Part shown: one piece after another, positions 50,589-59,849 of the stretch
How positions within the stretch are numbered: the stretch's first letter is position 1
How the letters are laid out: each line of letters starts with the position of its first letter
Program-made: the position numbers and the translations under genes
Notes under the pieces: generated by a model
What the model saw: only the letters and a program-made list of their open reading frames with translations
Database searches by the model: none
What the model was told of the DNA's origin: nothing
Assembly: GCA_050908895.1 (NCBI GenBank)
Contig: CP171222.1
Span: forward strand, 496,001 to 560,000
Source: S5-A14a sp050908895
Lineage (GTDB): Bacteria; Bacillota; Clostridia; Peptostreptococcales; Anaerovoracaceae
DNA length: 64,000 nucleotides
Reading direction: 5' to 3'

Positions 50589-51047
50589 TTATTTTTTAAA
50601 CTTGGTGAATCCCTCAGAGGTGAATTCTTTCATTGTTTTTTCTAGACTGATGCCTTGATCAAGGTCACCTGTAAACTGAAGTCCGGGGATTGATTTTGCT
50701 TCTTCCGGATCTAGAACTGCGAAGTCAATATCAACAGTTTCGGTAAAATCTTCGTCTCCTAATTCAAAACTGTATTTATAGCCATTATACTCGGATAATC
50801 CTTCCATTTCCTGTTCAACAAGAAGTTTGATAGCCTCTTTATCAGTGGAACCATACGCGGAATATGGAATAGTTTGAGTTTGATGTAGCTTTAGGACTCT
50901 ATCGCCTTTATGGGTGAAAGCCATAGTGATTTTTCCACCGAGCAATTCCTTTTCCAATACTGTTGTTTTTTCAGTTTCCTCGTTGCCACATGAAGCCAAA
51001 GCGACGCAGAGAATTATTATAACAAATAATGAAACTATTTTTTTCAT
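50589..51047 (-). CDS. YehR-family lipoprotein (DUF1307)
   Basis: A 152-residue lipoprotein with signal MKKIVSLFVIIILCVALASC, the lipobox cysteine at residue 20, and a single DUF1307 domain. Family members such as YehR of Listeria and Enterobacteria are abundant small lipoproteins of unknown function. GGGAGGCTAAG precedes the ATG at 51047; a longer frame upstream lacks a ribosome site and would bury the signal peptide. It is divergent from the G3E GTPase gene. Confidence 0.88.
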   Translation of the reverse strand: MKKIVSLFVIIILCVALASCGNEETEKTTVLEKELLGGKITMAFTHKGDRVLKLHQTQTIPYSAYGSTDKEAIKLLVEQEMEGLSEYNGYKYSFELGDEDFTETVDIDFAVLDPEEAKSIPGLQFTGDLDQGISLEKTMKEFTSEGFTKFKK

Positions 51048-51189
51048 CTTAGCCTCCCATGATAAATAATCGCTTTGGCTCATTATATCACATTGTGTCT
51101 ATACTTTGTGAATTTAATTATAGTTAGTAGAAATAATTATAAGATAGGGGTATAATAATATAAAAGTGAGAGGAGATGACATAATTATT

Positions 51190-52233
51190 ATGACAAAGAT
51201 AGACATTTTTTCAGGATTTTTGGGTGCCGGAAAGACCACCTTGATAAGGAAATTAGTTGAAGAGGCATATATAGGCGAAAAAATTGTCCTTATTGAAAAT
51301 GAATTTGGAGAGATTGGTATAGATGGAGGTTTTCTTAAGGAGTCAGGTATTGAGATAAACGAGATGAATTCGGGGTGCATATGTTGTACTTTGGTCGGCG
51401 ACTTTTCTAAGTCAATTACTCAAGTTATAGAAAAATTTTCACCGGATAGGATTTTAATTGAGCCTTCCGGCGTGGGAAAGCTGTCAGATGTAATAAAGGC
51501 TGTGGAGGATTTAAAAGACGACAGACTTAAATTAAATAGTTTCACTACAATTGTAGACGGAAGACGATGCAAAATGTATATTAAGAATTTTGGTGAATTT
51601 TATAATAATCAAGTTTCTAAGGCAAAAACAGTAGTATTTAGTCATACTCAGGATATGAGTGATGATGAAATTGATGATGCTGTTAGTACTATAAAAAATT
51701 TGAATCCGAAAGCCTCTTTCATAACTACAGATTGGGATGATTTAGATGGTAAGTTGATATTACATACTATGGAAAACGAGAATTCTATGAATGTCTATGT
51801 AGATTCTGTTGCCGATGATGTCTATAATCACGAACATCACTGTCATCACGGAAATCATGAAGAAATGCATGATTGCTGTGGACACCACGAGCACAATGAG
51901 CACCAGCATGGAAAGGAGTATAACTGCTGCGGATATCATAGTCACCACGAACACCACCATGCAGATGAAATTTTCGATAGCGTGGGAATCGAAAATTCAA
52001 AATCTTATAAAGAAGATGACTTAGTTGATATACTGAATATTTTAGATGGTTCAGATTCAATAGGTACAGTTTTAAGAGCGAAAGGAATTGTAAAAGGTGA
52101 GGATGGGTGGTTACACTTTGATTTTGTTCCGGGAGATTTTGAGATTAGAAAAGGGTCATCTGAAGTTATTGGAAGGATTGTTGTAATTGGTACTAATCTT
52201 AATAAATCAAAAATAGAGAGTTTATTTTTCTAA
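51190..52233 (+). CDS. G3E (CobW-type) GTPase with His/Cys-rich metal-binding loop
   Basis: A 347-residue putative metallochaperone. Walker A GFLGAGKTT is at 9-17 and the CxCC metal motif at Cys63, 65, 66. A region at 214-257 holds more than 20 histidines and six cysteines, in near-repeats containing CCGHHEH and CCGYHSHH, suited to binding zinc or a similar metal. The G4 guanine-specificity motif NKxD is replaced by SHTQD (151-155), which may relax nucleotide specificity. A C-terminal CobW domain (about 265-347) follows. The ATG at 51190 is chosen for its match to family starts; AGAGGAG lies 14 bases upstream, a rather long spacing. It pairs with the second G3E gene downstream. Confidence 0.88.
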   Translation: MTKIDIFSGFLGAGKTTLIRKLVEEAYIGEKIVLIENEFGEIGIDGGFLKESGIEINEMNSGCICCTLVGDFSKSITQVIEKFSPDRILIEPSGVGKLSDVIKAVEDLKDDRLKLNSFTTIVDGRRCKMYIKNFGEFYNNQVSKAKTVVFSHTQDMSDDEIDDAVSTIKNLNPKASFITTDWDDLDGKLILHTMENENSMNVYVDSVADDVYNHEHHCHHGNHEEMHDCCGHHEHNEHQHGKEYNCCGYHSHHEHHHADEIFDSVGIENSKSYKEDDLVDILNILDGSDSIGTVLRAKGIVKGEDGWLHFDFVPGDFEIRKGSSEVIGRIVVIGTNLNKSKIESLFF

Positions 52234-52317
52234 AATAAGCTAAGGGGGAAATTTAAGCATCATATAAAAATGAATTTTAGTTAATTTAACTAAGAACGAT
52301 AAGTATTAAGGAGAACA

Positions 52318-53283
52318 ATGACAATCCCAACATTTATATTTCAAGGATTTTTAGATGGTGGAAAGACCACATTTATTAAAGAATTGCTACAGGACCATGA
52401 TTTTATAGAAGGTATGAGAACCCTTGTAGTCCTTTGTGAAGAGGGTATTACTTCATATGTGCCGGGGAAATTCGCATCTAATGATATATTCGTAGAATGT
52501 ATAGAAAATAAGGAGGATTTTAATCATAGAAATCTGTCATGGCTAGAGAAGAAACATAGAGCAGAGCAAGTCTTGGTTGAATATAACGGCATGTGGGATA
52601 AAGATACCTTAGTAACGGGCATTCCGGTTGAATGGGATATTGCCCAACAGGCCACCATGATTGACAGCGGGACTTTTCTAAATTACAACAAAAATTTCAG
52701 ACAGTTAGTCTATGAAAAATTAAACACTGCGGATTTAGTTGTGTTCAACCGTTGTGATTCGAAAGAGCTTGATAAAGAAGCGTTTCATAAAATAGTTCGA
52801 GGTGCAAACAGCAGGTCCACTATTTTGTATGAGTATAAAGATGGACGAATTGAACAGGATAAAATACCGGATCCACCTCCCTACGATATGGATGCGGATT
52901 TGATAGAAATAGGCGATGATGCCTTTGCGTTTTTTCTTAGAGACATGATGGAAAAACCGGAGTTATATGACGGAAGAAAGGTTAAATTTAAGGGCAGAGC
53001 ACTAACTCAGCAAAATAGAGACATGGGATTTGAGTATTTTGGTGTTGGTAGACATGTTATGACTTGCTGTATAGATGATATTGCTTTCCAACCAATGGTT
53101 TGTGTTTATGGGGCAGGGTGTATAGTGCGACTTAAGTCGGAACAACATGGCGAATGGTTCTATGTTACAGGTAAACTGGAATTCAAGCCTAGTTCTTTCT
53201 ACAGCTATGATATAGGTCCGGTTCTTACAGTCAGTCACATTACACAGTGTAAACCGGCGGATCCTGACATAGCATCTTTTTAG
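52318..53283 (+). CDS. G3E GTPase fused to a TIGR03943/DUF1980-like domain
   Basis: A 321-residue two-domain protein. The N-terminal half is a CobW-like GTPase with Walker A GFLDGGKTT (10-18) and NRCD in place of NKxD. The CxCC metal motif is absent. The C-terminal half (about 215-310) has VKFKGRAL, VGRHVMTCCIDD and WFYVTGKL, the pattern of the TIGR03943/DUF1980 domain that elsewhere accompanies YcgQ/YcgR-type permeases. Known associations point to zinc-limitation responses, but no permease is present here. AAGGAGAACA precedes the ATG. It is 84 bases after the first G3E gene. Confidence 0.82.
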   Translation: MTIPTFIFQGFLDGGKTTFIKELLQDHDFIEGMRTLVVLCEEGITSYVPGKFASNDIFVECIENKEDFNHRNLSWLEKKHRAEQVLVEYNGMWDKDTLVTGIPVEWDIAQQATMIDSGTFLNYNKNFRQLVYEKLNTADLVVFNRCDSKELDKEAFHKIVRGANSRSTILYEYKDGRIEQDKIPDPPPYDMDADLIEIGDDAFAFFLRDMMEKPELYDGRKVKFKGRALTQQNRDMGFEYFGVGRHVMTCCIDDIAFQPMVCVYGAGCIVRLKSEQHGEWFYVTGKLEFKPSSFYSYDIGPVLTVSHITQCKPADPDIASF

Positions 53284-53386
53284 GAGGCTGTGTAGTTATG
53301 CTGAGGGTAGCTATGGAAAACAACAATAATTTGTGATATAATTTTGTAAAATTTTTATTTAAATTTATGATATATGGAGAGATTAG

Positions 53387-55039
53387 ATGCCAGAATTTAC
53401 AAGTTCAAATTTTATTCATGATATAATCGATAAGGATAACGAATCAGGAAAATACGGTAAAGAAGTATATACAAGGTTCCCACCGGAACCCAATGGATAT
53501 CTGCATATAGGACATGCTAAATCAATTTGTCTTAACTTTTCTACTGCAGCCAAGTATGGGGGAAAATGTAATTTAAGATATGATGATACGAATCCGGAAA
53601 AGGAAGATATGGAATTTGTAACCTCCATTGAGGATGATGTGCATTGGTTGGGGTTTGAATGGAGCAAGAAACTTTGGGCTTCAGATTATTTTTCCAAGAT
53701 GTACGAGGCAGCTCTGGAGCTTATTAAAAGGGGAAAAGCTTTTGTTTGTGAGTTAAGTCCGGAGGAAATTCGTAAGTATAGAGGGACTCTCAAAGAACCC
53801 GGTAAAAATAGTCCGTTTCGTGATAGAAGTGTTGAGGAAAATCTAAAGCTTTTTGAAGAGATGAAAGAAGGAAAATATCCGGATGGATCTATGGTTCTTC
53901 GTGCAAAAATAGATATGTCATCTCCTAATATGAACATGAGAGATCCTATAATCTACAGAATTGCCCATGCAGAACACCATAACACAGGAAATGAATGGTG
54001 CATATACCCAATGTATGACTTTGCACATCCAATAGAAGATGCAATTGAAGGTATTACTCATTCTATCTGCACCCTTGAATTTGAAGACCACAGACCTTTA
54101 TATGATTGGGTCTTAGAGGAAGTAGGCTGGTGGAATCCAAGACCACAGCAGATTGAGTTTGCTAGACTTAATCTAACGAATACTGTTATGAGCAAGAGAC
54201 TTTTGAAGGGGCTTGTAGATGATGGCGTGGTAGATGGTTGGGATGATCCAAGAATGCCTACCATAGCCGGGCTTAGAAGGAGAGGGTATACAGCAGAGTC
54301 CATTAGAGACTTTTGTGATAGAATCGGTGTTTCTAAAGCGAATAGCGAAGTTGAAATGGGATTACTAGAATTTTGCGTAAGAGAAGACTTGCAATTGAAA
54401 TTAGAGTCGAGAAACGTAGTGGAAAATCCTATAAAAGTTATAATTACTAATTATCCGGAAGATAAAACCGAAGAGTTTGTAATTGAAAACAACGGGAAAG
54501 TTTCGGAGTTAGGAGAAAGAACTATTACCTTTAGCAGAGAACTGTGGATAGATGGAGAAGACTTTAAAGAGATTCCACCTAAGAAATATTTTAGACTTTT
54601 TCCTGGTAATGAAGTTAGGCTAAAAGGTGCATACTTTATCAAATGTACAGATGTAATAAAAAATGAAGATGGATCTATTAAAGAAGTCCATGCGACTTAT
54701 GACCCGGAGACAAGAAGCGGAAGTGGATTTTCAGGAAGAAAGGTTAAGGGAACCATCCACTTTGTAGATGCAAAGAATTGCGTGAAAGTTGATTTGAGGA
54801 ATTTCAACCCACTTATGCTTCATGATGAAAACGGGGAGAATCATCTTAATGAAAACACTGTTGAGATTCCTCTTGCCTATGGTGAACCGAGCCTTCTTGA
54901 GGCAAATCCCGGAGAGAGATTCCAGTTCTTCAGACATGGTTACTATGTGTTAGATAGTAAGCTATCTGAGGCTGGTAAAGATGGGAAAAAGGTTTTCAAC
55001 AGGATAGTAGACCTAAAGAGTAGCTATAAGCCAAAATAG
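53387..55039 (+). CDS. glnS: glutaminyl-tRNA synthetase
   Basis: A 550-residue class I synthetase that charges tRNA-Gln directly. The HIGH motif HIGHA is at 40-44 after RFPPEPNGYL, and the KMSKS equivalent is VMSKRLL. The C-terminal half has the two beta-barrel anticodon-binding domains. Length is close to the E. coli enzyme. Most Firmicutes lack GlnRS and use GatCAB, so this gene probably reached the lineage by transfer. A TATAAT near 53335-53340 is a candidate -10; no T-box leader is visible. Confidence 0.96.
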   Translation: MPEFTSSNFIHDIIDKDNESGKYGKEVYTRFPPEPNGYLHIGHAKSICLNFSTAAKYGGKCNLRYDDTNPEKEDMEFVTSIEDDVHWLGFEWSKKLWASDYFSKMYEAALELIKRGKAFVCELSPEEIRKYRGTLKEPGKNSPFRDRSVEENLKLFEEMKEGKYPDGSMVLRAKIDMSSPNMNMRDPIIYRIAHAEHHNTGNEWCIYPMYDFAHPIEDAIEGITHSICTLEFEDHRPLYDWVLEEVGWWNPRPQQIEFARLNLTNTVMSKRLLKGLVDDGVVDGWDDPRMPTIAGLRRRGYTAESIRDFCDRIGVSKANSEVEMGLLEFCVREDLQLKLESRNVVENPIKVIITNYPEDKTEEFVIENNGKVSELGERTITFSRELWIDGEDFKEIPPKKYFRLFPGNEVRLKGAYFIKCTDVIKNEDGSIKEVHATYDPETRSGSGFSGRKVKGTIHFVDAKNCVKVDLRNFNPLMLHDENGENHLNENTVEIPLAYGEPSLLEANPGERFQFFRHGYYVLDSKLSEAGKDGKKVFNRIVDLKSSYKPK

Positions 55040-55056
55040 AGAAGGTTATATTTTTT

Positions 55057-55767
55057 ATGACAGGTGAATTAATTATAATTTTAGGCAAATGTATAGGTGC
55101 AGCACTGACAGCTATTTTAGCCGGCTTCAGTGCTGTTGCTGTATTTAATGGAATGCCACCTAAATGGCTGACCGATTATGGGGAAAAGCCGTCAGATGAG
55201 CTTTTGGACCGGAGCAAACCTAGAATTCAAAATTATCCATGGGCTTATGTGATAGGCCTAACTCTATCTCTCGTATTTATTAGAATGGTTATGATAGATT
55301 ATAGGTTTTTTGCTTGTGGAGTTTTGATGATGTGGTCTTTAGCTGTAATTTCACTTTGTGATTTTAAATATAAAATTATACCGGATCAGATGATTCTTCT
55401 ACTGGCTGTATCAGGAATTGGGTTCATCCCTTTTGTGGAATCGTGGAAAACACATTTTATAGGGCTTGTAATCGGCGGTGGAGCAATGTTTGTGATTGCT
55501 ATTATTGCAAGGCTGGTAATGGGTAAGGATGCTATAGGTGGAGGAGATGTAAAGCTCTTCGCTGCACTGGGGATTTCTCTTGGCGCAAGAGGTATATTCA
55601 TAGTATTTATATTAACAATGCTCATCACGGCATTTCATGGCATAACTTTGATTAGTAGAAAAAAGCTTGCATTGAAAGATGCTCTTCCAATGGCACCATA
55701 TGTGGCTGTGGCTGTTTCAATCTATTTGGCTGTTTTATGGAATTTTCAATTTACTTTGGAAATTTAG
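55057..55767 (+). CDS. A24 prepilin peptidase, short form
   Basis: A 236-residue membrane aspartyl protease with about six to seven membrane segments. The two catalytic aspartates are Asp102 (CDFKYKIIPD) and Asp164 in GGGDVK. It lacks the N-terminal cytoplasmic methyltransferase domain with its zinc cysteines, as in TadV/FlaK-like or other short members. No type IV pilin, Tad or competence genes are nearby, so its substrates must be encoded elsewhere. It begins 17 bases after glnS. Confidence 0.9.
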   Translation: MTGELIIILGKCIGAALTAILAGFSAVAVFNGMPPKWLTDYGEKPSDELLDRSKPRIQNYPWAYVIGLTLSLVFIRMVMIDYRFFACGVLMMWSLAVISLCDFKYKIIPDQMILLLAVSGIGFIPFVESWKTHFIGLVIGGGAMFVIAIIARLVMGKDAIGGGDVKLFAALGISLGARGIFIVFILTMLITAFHGITLISRKKLALKDALPMAPYVAVAVSIYLAVLWNFQFTLEI

Positions 55768-55849
55768 ATGAGCAATAGACTTGGAGGCTAATCAAATTTT
55801 TCAGGGGTTATAAATTATTAGCAGGTGACTTTATGAGGTTAATTTTCTT

Positions 55850-56710
55850 ATGAAAAATATTCTTATTGTGATTGAATATGATGGAAGTGGTTTTTCGGGA
55901 TGGCAAAGACAACCTAATGTAAGGACTGTTCAAGGGACCTTAGAAAAAGTAATATCAGCTATTACGAGTGAGGAAATTAATCTAAGGGGTGTCAGCAGGA
56001 CTGATGCAGGAGTTCATGCCCATCACCAGATGGCCCAGTTTAAATGCAATATTAAAATTCCAACAACTAAAATAGCTGAAGTGATAAATAATGCTCTTGC
56101 TAAAGAAATGGGTCTTACTATGAGAGCTCCTGATATAAGAGTGAAGTCGGCTATGGAAGTTCCTGGAGATTTTGATGTAAGAAAGGCTGTATTTGGGAAA
56201 AAATACAGTTATTATTTATGCTGTAGCAATGCTGCGGAAATAACCTTGAGAAACTGCAGGTATTTTGTCGATGAAGAAATTAACTTTGATGCTATTAGGC
56301 AAGCAAGTAAGCTAATGATTGGAAAGAAAGATTTTTCTTCTTTTAGGGCAGCAGGAGGAGATTCTAACCAAGATCCTAATAAAACTATATTTAGCATAGA
56401 AGTAAATGAAGTGTCATCTAAAGGTGATAAATATGCTAAGAGCACCAAGTTAAATGACTGGACTGCTAGGATAGATTTCTATGGGGACAGTTTTATGTAT
56501 AATCAGGTGAGGATTATGGTTGGAACTTTATTGGATGTGGGAAGAGGACGAATCACAGTAGAAAGTATATCTTCTATTATCGAGGCCGGAGACAGAAGTA
56601 AAGCAGGTCACACAGCGCCAGCCCAAGGGTTGTTTTTGGAGGAGATGTATTTTTCGAAAGACGAGATAGAGAAAGCGACAAAATATTTTCAGGAGGCAGA
56701 TAATGGATAA
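55850..56710 (+). CDS. truA: tRNA pseudouridine synthase A
   Basis: A 286-residue enzyme that forms pseudouridine at positions 38-40 of tRNA anticodon arms. The catalytic Asp52 is in VSRTDAGVHA. The N-terminal EYDGSGFSGWQRQ and the C-terminal GRGRITVESI and TAPAQGLFLEEM are family signatures. The length is somewhat above the common 245-265. It overlaps the dCMP deaminase gene by eight bases. Confidence 0.95.
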   Translation: MKNILIVIEYDGSGFSGWQRQPNVRTVQGTLEKVISAITSEEINLRGVSRTDAGVHAHHQMAQFKCNIKIPTTKIAEVINNALAKEMGLTMRAPDIRVKSAMEVPGDFDVRKAVFGKKYSYYLCCSNAAEITLRNCRYFVDEEINFDAIRQASKLMIGKKDFSSFRAAGGDSNQDPNKTIFSIEVNEVSSKGDKYAKSTKLNDWTARIDFYGDSFMYNQVRIMVGTLLDVGRGRITVESISSIIEAGDRSKAGHTAPAQGLFLEEMYFSKDEIEKATKYFQEADNG

Positions 56711-57167
56711 TACATATACAGATAATAGACCGTCATGGGATGAATATTTTATGGGAATGGCAAAACTTACAGCTCAGAGATCAACTTGTTTGAGACGCAA
56801 GGTGGGGGCTGTAATAGTAAAAGATAAGCATATAATTGCTACAGGATATAACGGTGCACCTAGAGGATTGGCACACTGTGGAGAGTTAGGTGGTTGCCTT
56901 AGAGAACAGCTTAAAGTCCCTTCGGGACAAAGACATGAGCTTTGCAGAGCATTACATGCAGAGCAAAATGCTGTAATTCAAGCTGCAACCTTGGGACAAA
57001 GCATTGAAGGTGGAACTATTTATATCACTCATCATCCCTGCTCTATATGTTCTAAGATGATAATCAATGCAGGAATTAGGAGAATCGTGGTAAGTGAGGG
57101 CTATCCGGATGAACTGGCTGAAGAGCTTCTATCAGAAGCTAATATTAAAATTGAGAAACTGGGATAG
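56703..57167 (+). CDS. deoxycytidylate (dCMP) deaminase, ComEB-like
   Basis: A 154-residue zinc-dependent deaminase converting dCMP to dUMP for thymidylate synthesis. HAEQNA (His85, Glu87) and PCSIC (Cys113, Cys116) form the zinc site. The SWDEYFMGMAKLTAQRSTC opening and GYNGAPRGLAHC segment are typical of dCMP deaminases. The ATG overlaps the truA stop; AGGAGGCAGATA is its ribosome site. Confidence 0.94.
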   Translation: MDNTYTDNRPSWDEYFMGMAKLTAQRSTCLRRKVGAVIVKDKHIIATGYNGAPRGLAHCGELGGCLREQLKVPSGQRHELCRALHAEQNAVIQAATLGQSIEGGTIYITHHPCSICSKMIINAGIRRIVVSEGYPDELAEELLSEANIKIEKLG

Positions 57168-57193
57168 AAACGTAGATTGAGATTAGGTTATTT

Positions 57194-58594
57194 ATGACGG
57201 GGAAAAACGAAATTATTATATTGAATGGAGAAGATGAGAGGCGTGGTAACATATATGCTAAAATGGGTAAAATTGCTGCGCCGATAGCTCTGCAGGGGGT
57301 AGTTTCATCGTCATTGGGTGTTGTAGATAATATTATGGTTGGTAGCCTTGGTGAAAGCGCCCTTGCATCGGTGGGTATTGCTATGCAGATTTTTTTCTTG
57401 CAATACATGCTTTTATTTGGCTTTATAAGTGGATGTGGAACTTTTACAACCCAATTTTTTGGCGCGGGAGATAGAAGAGGTGTCCACAAAACACTTGGGT
57501 TTGCAAGTACTATTGGAATTATGATTGGTATGATTTTCTTCACAGTGGCTTTTGTTTTTCCTAATTTCATTGTGGGGATATTCACGAATGAGCCCAAGGT
57601 AGTAGAGTTAGCTCAGGTATATATGAAAACAGGCTCTTGGACAGTATTGTTCATAGGCATTAGCATGCCTATAGAAGCCTCATTAAGGGGAACTCAACAG
57701 ACCATGTTGCCTTTTTACACATCAGCCTTTGTATTTTCTTTAAATACGTTTCTAAACTATATGCTGATATACGGGAATTTTGGATTTCCTCATTTAGGTG
57801 TTAAGGGAGCGGCCTTAGCAACGGTAATTTCAAGATTTCTTGAAATGGTAATAATGGTTACTATAATTTTAAAAGGAAACTACCTTAAGGGTTCAATTCG
57901 GGATTATTTTGATTGGAACAAGAAGTTTCTGAAACGAATTTATAACAATGTAAAGAGTACCACGGCTAATGAGGTTTTGTGGACCTTAGGACAAAACCTG
58001 TATGTTGTAGCTTTCGCTAAATTAGGAGTTACATCCTATGCAGCCTATCAAGCGGCTAATAATATAAATGGGATATTTATATTTGCAGGATTCAGCGTGG
58101 GTGATGCGGCACTCATACTAATTGGAGAGCAGTTAGGTCGCCGTGAAAATGAATATGCAGAGGAAATTGCAAAGAAAATGTTGAAGATTGGAACCGTAAT
58201 CGGAGCCATAGGAGGATTAGGGCTTTATTTCATAGGCGGAAAAATGGTGGAATTTTTTAACCTCACAAGTCAAGGTGCTGTTTATTCAGATAGGTTACTA
58301 TTGGTTATGGGAATTGCGATGATAGCTAAGGTTTTCAACACGATACTCGTAATAGGAATCTTGCGAGCAGGTGGAGATACAAAATTTGCCATGATAGCAG
58401 AATGCAGCGCAGTTTGGCTTTTGGGTGTACCAGTTGCATTTGTCGGAGTACTAATATTTAACTTGCCAATATATTCGGTTTATGTCCTTATTTCAATGAG
58501 TGAAATAGCGAAAGGGGTAGTGTTAATATTTAGATTCAAGTCCCAAAAATGGAACAAGAATATGATAAATGATCTCGAATTCACAGAGATGTAG
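57194..58594 (+). CDS. MATE-family efflux transporter
   Basis: A 466-residue membrane protein with 12 predicted segments in two six-segment halves, matching the MATE (NorM/DinF) superfamily. Family-like patterns are VVDNIMVGSLGE near the N-terminus, SLRGTQQTMLPFYTS after segment five and ILRAGGDTKF in the second half. Members export drugs or metabolites in exchange for Na+ or H+. Substrate unknown. It follows the dCMP deaminase by 26 bases with a weak ribosome site. Confidence 0.93.
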   Translation: MTGKNEIIILNGEDERRGNIYAKMGKIAAPIALQGVVSSSLGVVDNIMVGSLGESALASVGIAMQIFFLQYMLLFGFISGCGTFTTQFFGAGDRRGVHKTLGFASTIGIMIGMIFFTVAFVFPNFIVGIFTNEPKVVELAQVYMKTGSWTVLFIGISMPIEASLRGTQQTMLPFYTSAFVFSLNTFLNYMLIYGNFGFPHLGVKGAALATVISRFLEMVIMVTIILKGNYLKGSIRDYFDWNKKFLKRIYNNVKSTTANEVLWTLGQNLYVVAFAKLGVTSYAAYQAANNINGIFIFAGFSVGDAALILIGEQLGRRENEYAEEIAKKMLKIGTVIGAIGGLGLYFIGGKMVEFFNLTSQGAVYSDRLLLVMGIAMIAKVFNTILVIGILRAGGDTKFAMIAECSAVWLLGVPVAFVGVLIFNLPIYSVYVLISMSEIAKGVVLIFRFKSQKWNKNMINDLEFTEM

Positions 58595-58615
58595 TTTAAA
58601 ATAGCTAAGTAAATT

Positions 58616-58659
58616 AATATCGACACTCCATTGGTTAAAACTGTGAAAGTGTCAATATT
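58616..58659 (+). terminator. hairpin terminator after the MATE gene
   Basis: AATATCGACACT (58616-58627) pairs with AGTGTCAATATT (58648-58659), one mismatch, followed by TTAATTT. It separates the MATE gene from the convergent PhzF gene. Confidence 0.55.
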
Positions 58660-58739
58660 TTAATTTAATAGGGCGAAATTACTTTCGTTTTGTTTTATAT
58701 TTGAAGTATGTAAATACTAAAATAAAAATTAATAGGTAT

Positions 58740-59699
58740 CTAAAGGTTGACCTGTCCTTTTGCTAATATTACACCCTGTCCACCTACTTTAATCATAATA
58801 GATTTTTTCCCTTGAACTGAGGTTTTAGAAAGCGAAACGTTAATGATCGATGGACGATTCATGGTTTCTCCTTGAACCACATTGCATACAGCTGAGTCGG
58901 ATATAAGACCGTTTAAATAAAGATAATAGGCTAGAGCTCCGTTAGATGTTCCGGTGGCCGCCTCTTCGTTAATGCCAAAAAGCGGTGCAAAATTTCTAGC
59001 TTGGATACTTTTCTTTCCTTTAAATTCATCATTATAATCCATTGTAAAAGCATGAACACCTACAACTTCCAGCTCCTTGGATATATCAGCTAGGGACTGC
59101 ATCTCGGGATTTAGAGCACATAATTCTTCACTACTTGCCAATGGAAGCATTATATCAGAGAGCCCCGTGGAAATTAACATTGGTTTCAAAAATGAAACTT
59201 CAGAGTCTTCAGGAGGCAGTGTCCCCATAATTGAATAAAGCCGCTTCAAGATTTTGGGATTATCTATGGTCCCAAGATGTAGGGGGGAGGCCATATCCAT
59301 TAGAATTTTATTTTCTGAAACCTCAACACTTATTGTTTCTGCCTTGGTCTTTAATCGATACACTCCATCCTTAACAAGGCCGGCATCTAAGAGGGCTGTA
59401 AATCCGCCAATAGTTGCATGACCACAAAGATCAACTTCATCGGTAGGAGTAAAATATCTTGCATGAAAGTCAAAGTCATCTTTTCTAGTTTTGCTATCAG
59501 TCACCACATTATTAGTAGCTGCAAACTTATTGGATGGTAAAATAAAAACTGTTTCTGAGTATTTAAGCTCTGCCGCCAGACTGATCATAGTTGATTCTTC
59601 GGGGAATTCAGAACTAGAATCTAAAATTACAACTCCTGCAGTGTTTCCTCCAAATACTTTCTCGGAAAATGCATCTACTATATAAAATTTATTGTTCAT
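58740..59699 (-). CDS. PhzF-family isomerase/epimerase-like protein
   Basis: A 319-residue member of the PhzF superfamily, two-lobed and related to diaminopimelate epimerase but cofactor-free. The N-terminal VDAFSEKVFGGNTAGVV and the catalytic Glu49 in YSETVF are visible, as are DLCGHATIGG and EAATGTSNGALAYYL. No phenazine genes are present, so the role is that of the many PhzF homologues of unknown substrate. GGAGGTTTTAAAC fixes the ATG at 59699. It is divergent from mtnA. Confidence 0.9.
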   Translation of the reverse strand: MNNKFYIVDAFSEKVFGGNTAGVVILDSSSEFPEESTMISLAAELKYSETVFILPSNKFAATNNVVTDSKTRKDDFDFHARYFTPTDEVDLCGHATIGGFTALLDAGLVKDGVYRLKTKAETISVEVSENKILMDMASPLHLGTIDNPKILKRLYSIMGTLPPEDSEVSFLKPMLISTGLSDIMLPLASSEELCALNPEMQSLADISKELEVVGVHAFTMDYNDEFKGKKSIQARNFAPLFGINEEAATGTSNGALAYYLYLNGLISDSAVCNVVQGETMNRPSIINVSLSKTSVQGKKSIMIKVGGQGVILAKGQVNL

Positions 59700-59849
59700 G
59701 TTTAAAACCTCCAAGCAGATGTGATATGGTTGAGTTAGTTTTTAAAATTATAACACAAAGGGCAATAGGCAACAAATGAATGTTTTACACTTATAATAGA
59801 ATTTATCATGTATTTGAGGTATAATATAAACTCAGGAGGAATTGGAAAT

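Noticed and set aside
51760..52060. Extra frames in the CobW His-rich region
   Set aside because: The CAC/CAT-rich coding repeats create low-complexity frames on both strands; only the GTPase frame has family motifs.
53284..53386. T-box or other tRNA-sensing leader before glnS
   Set aside because: The gap is about 100 bases, too short for a T-box, and contains no T-box consensus.
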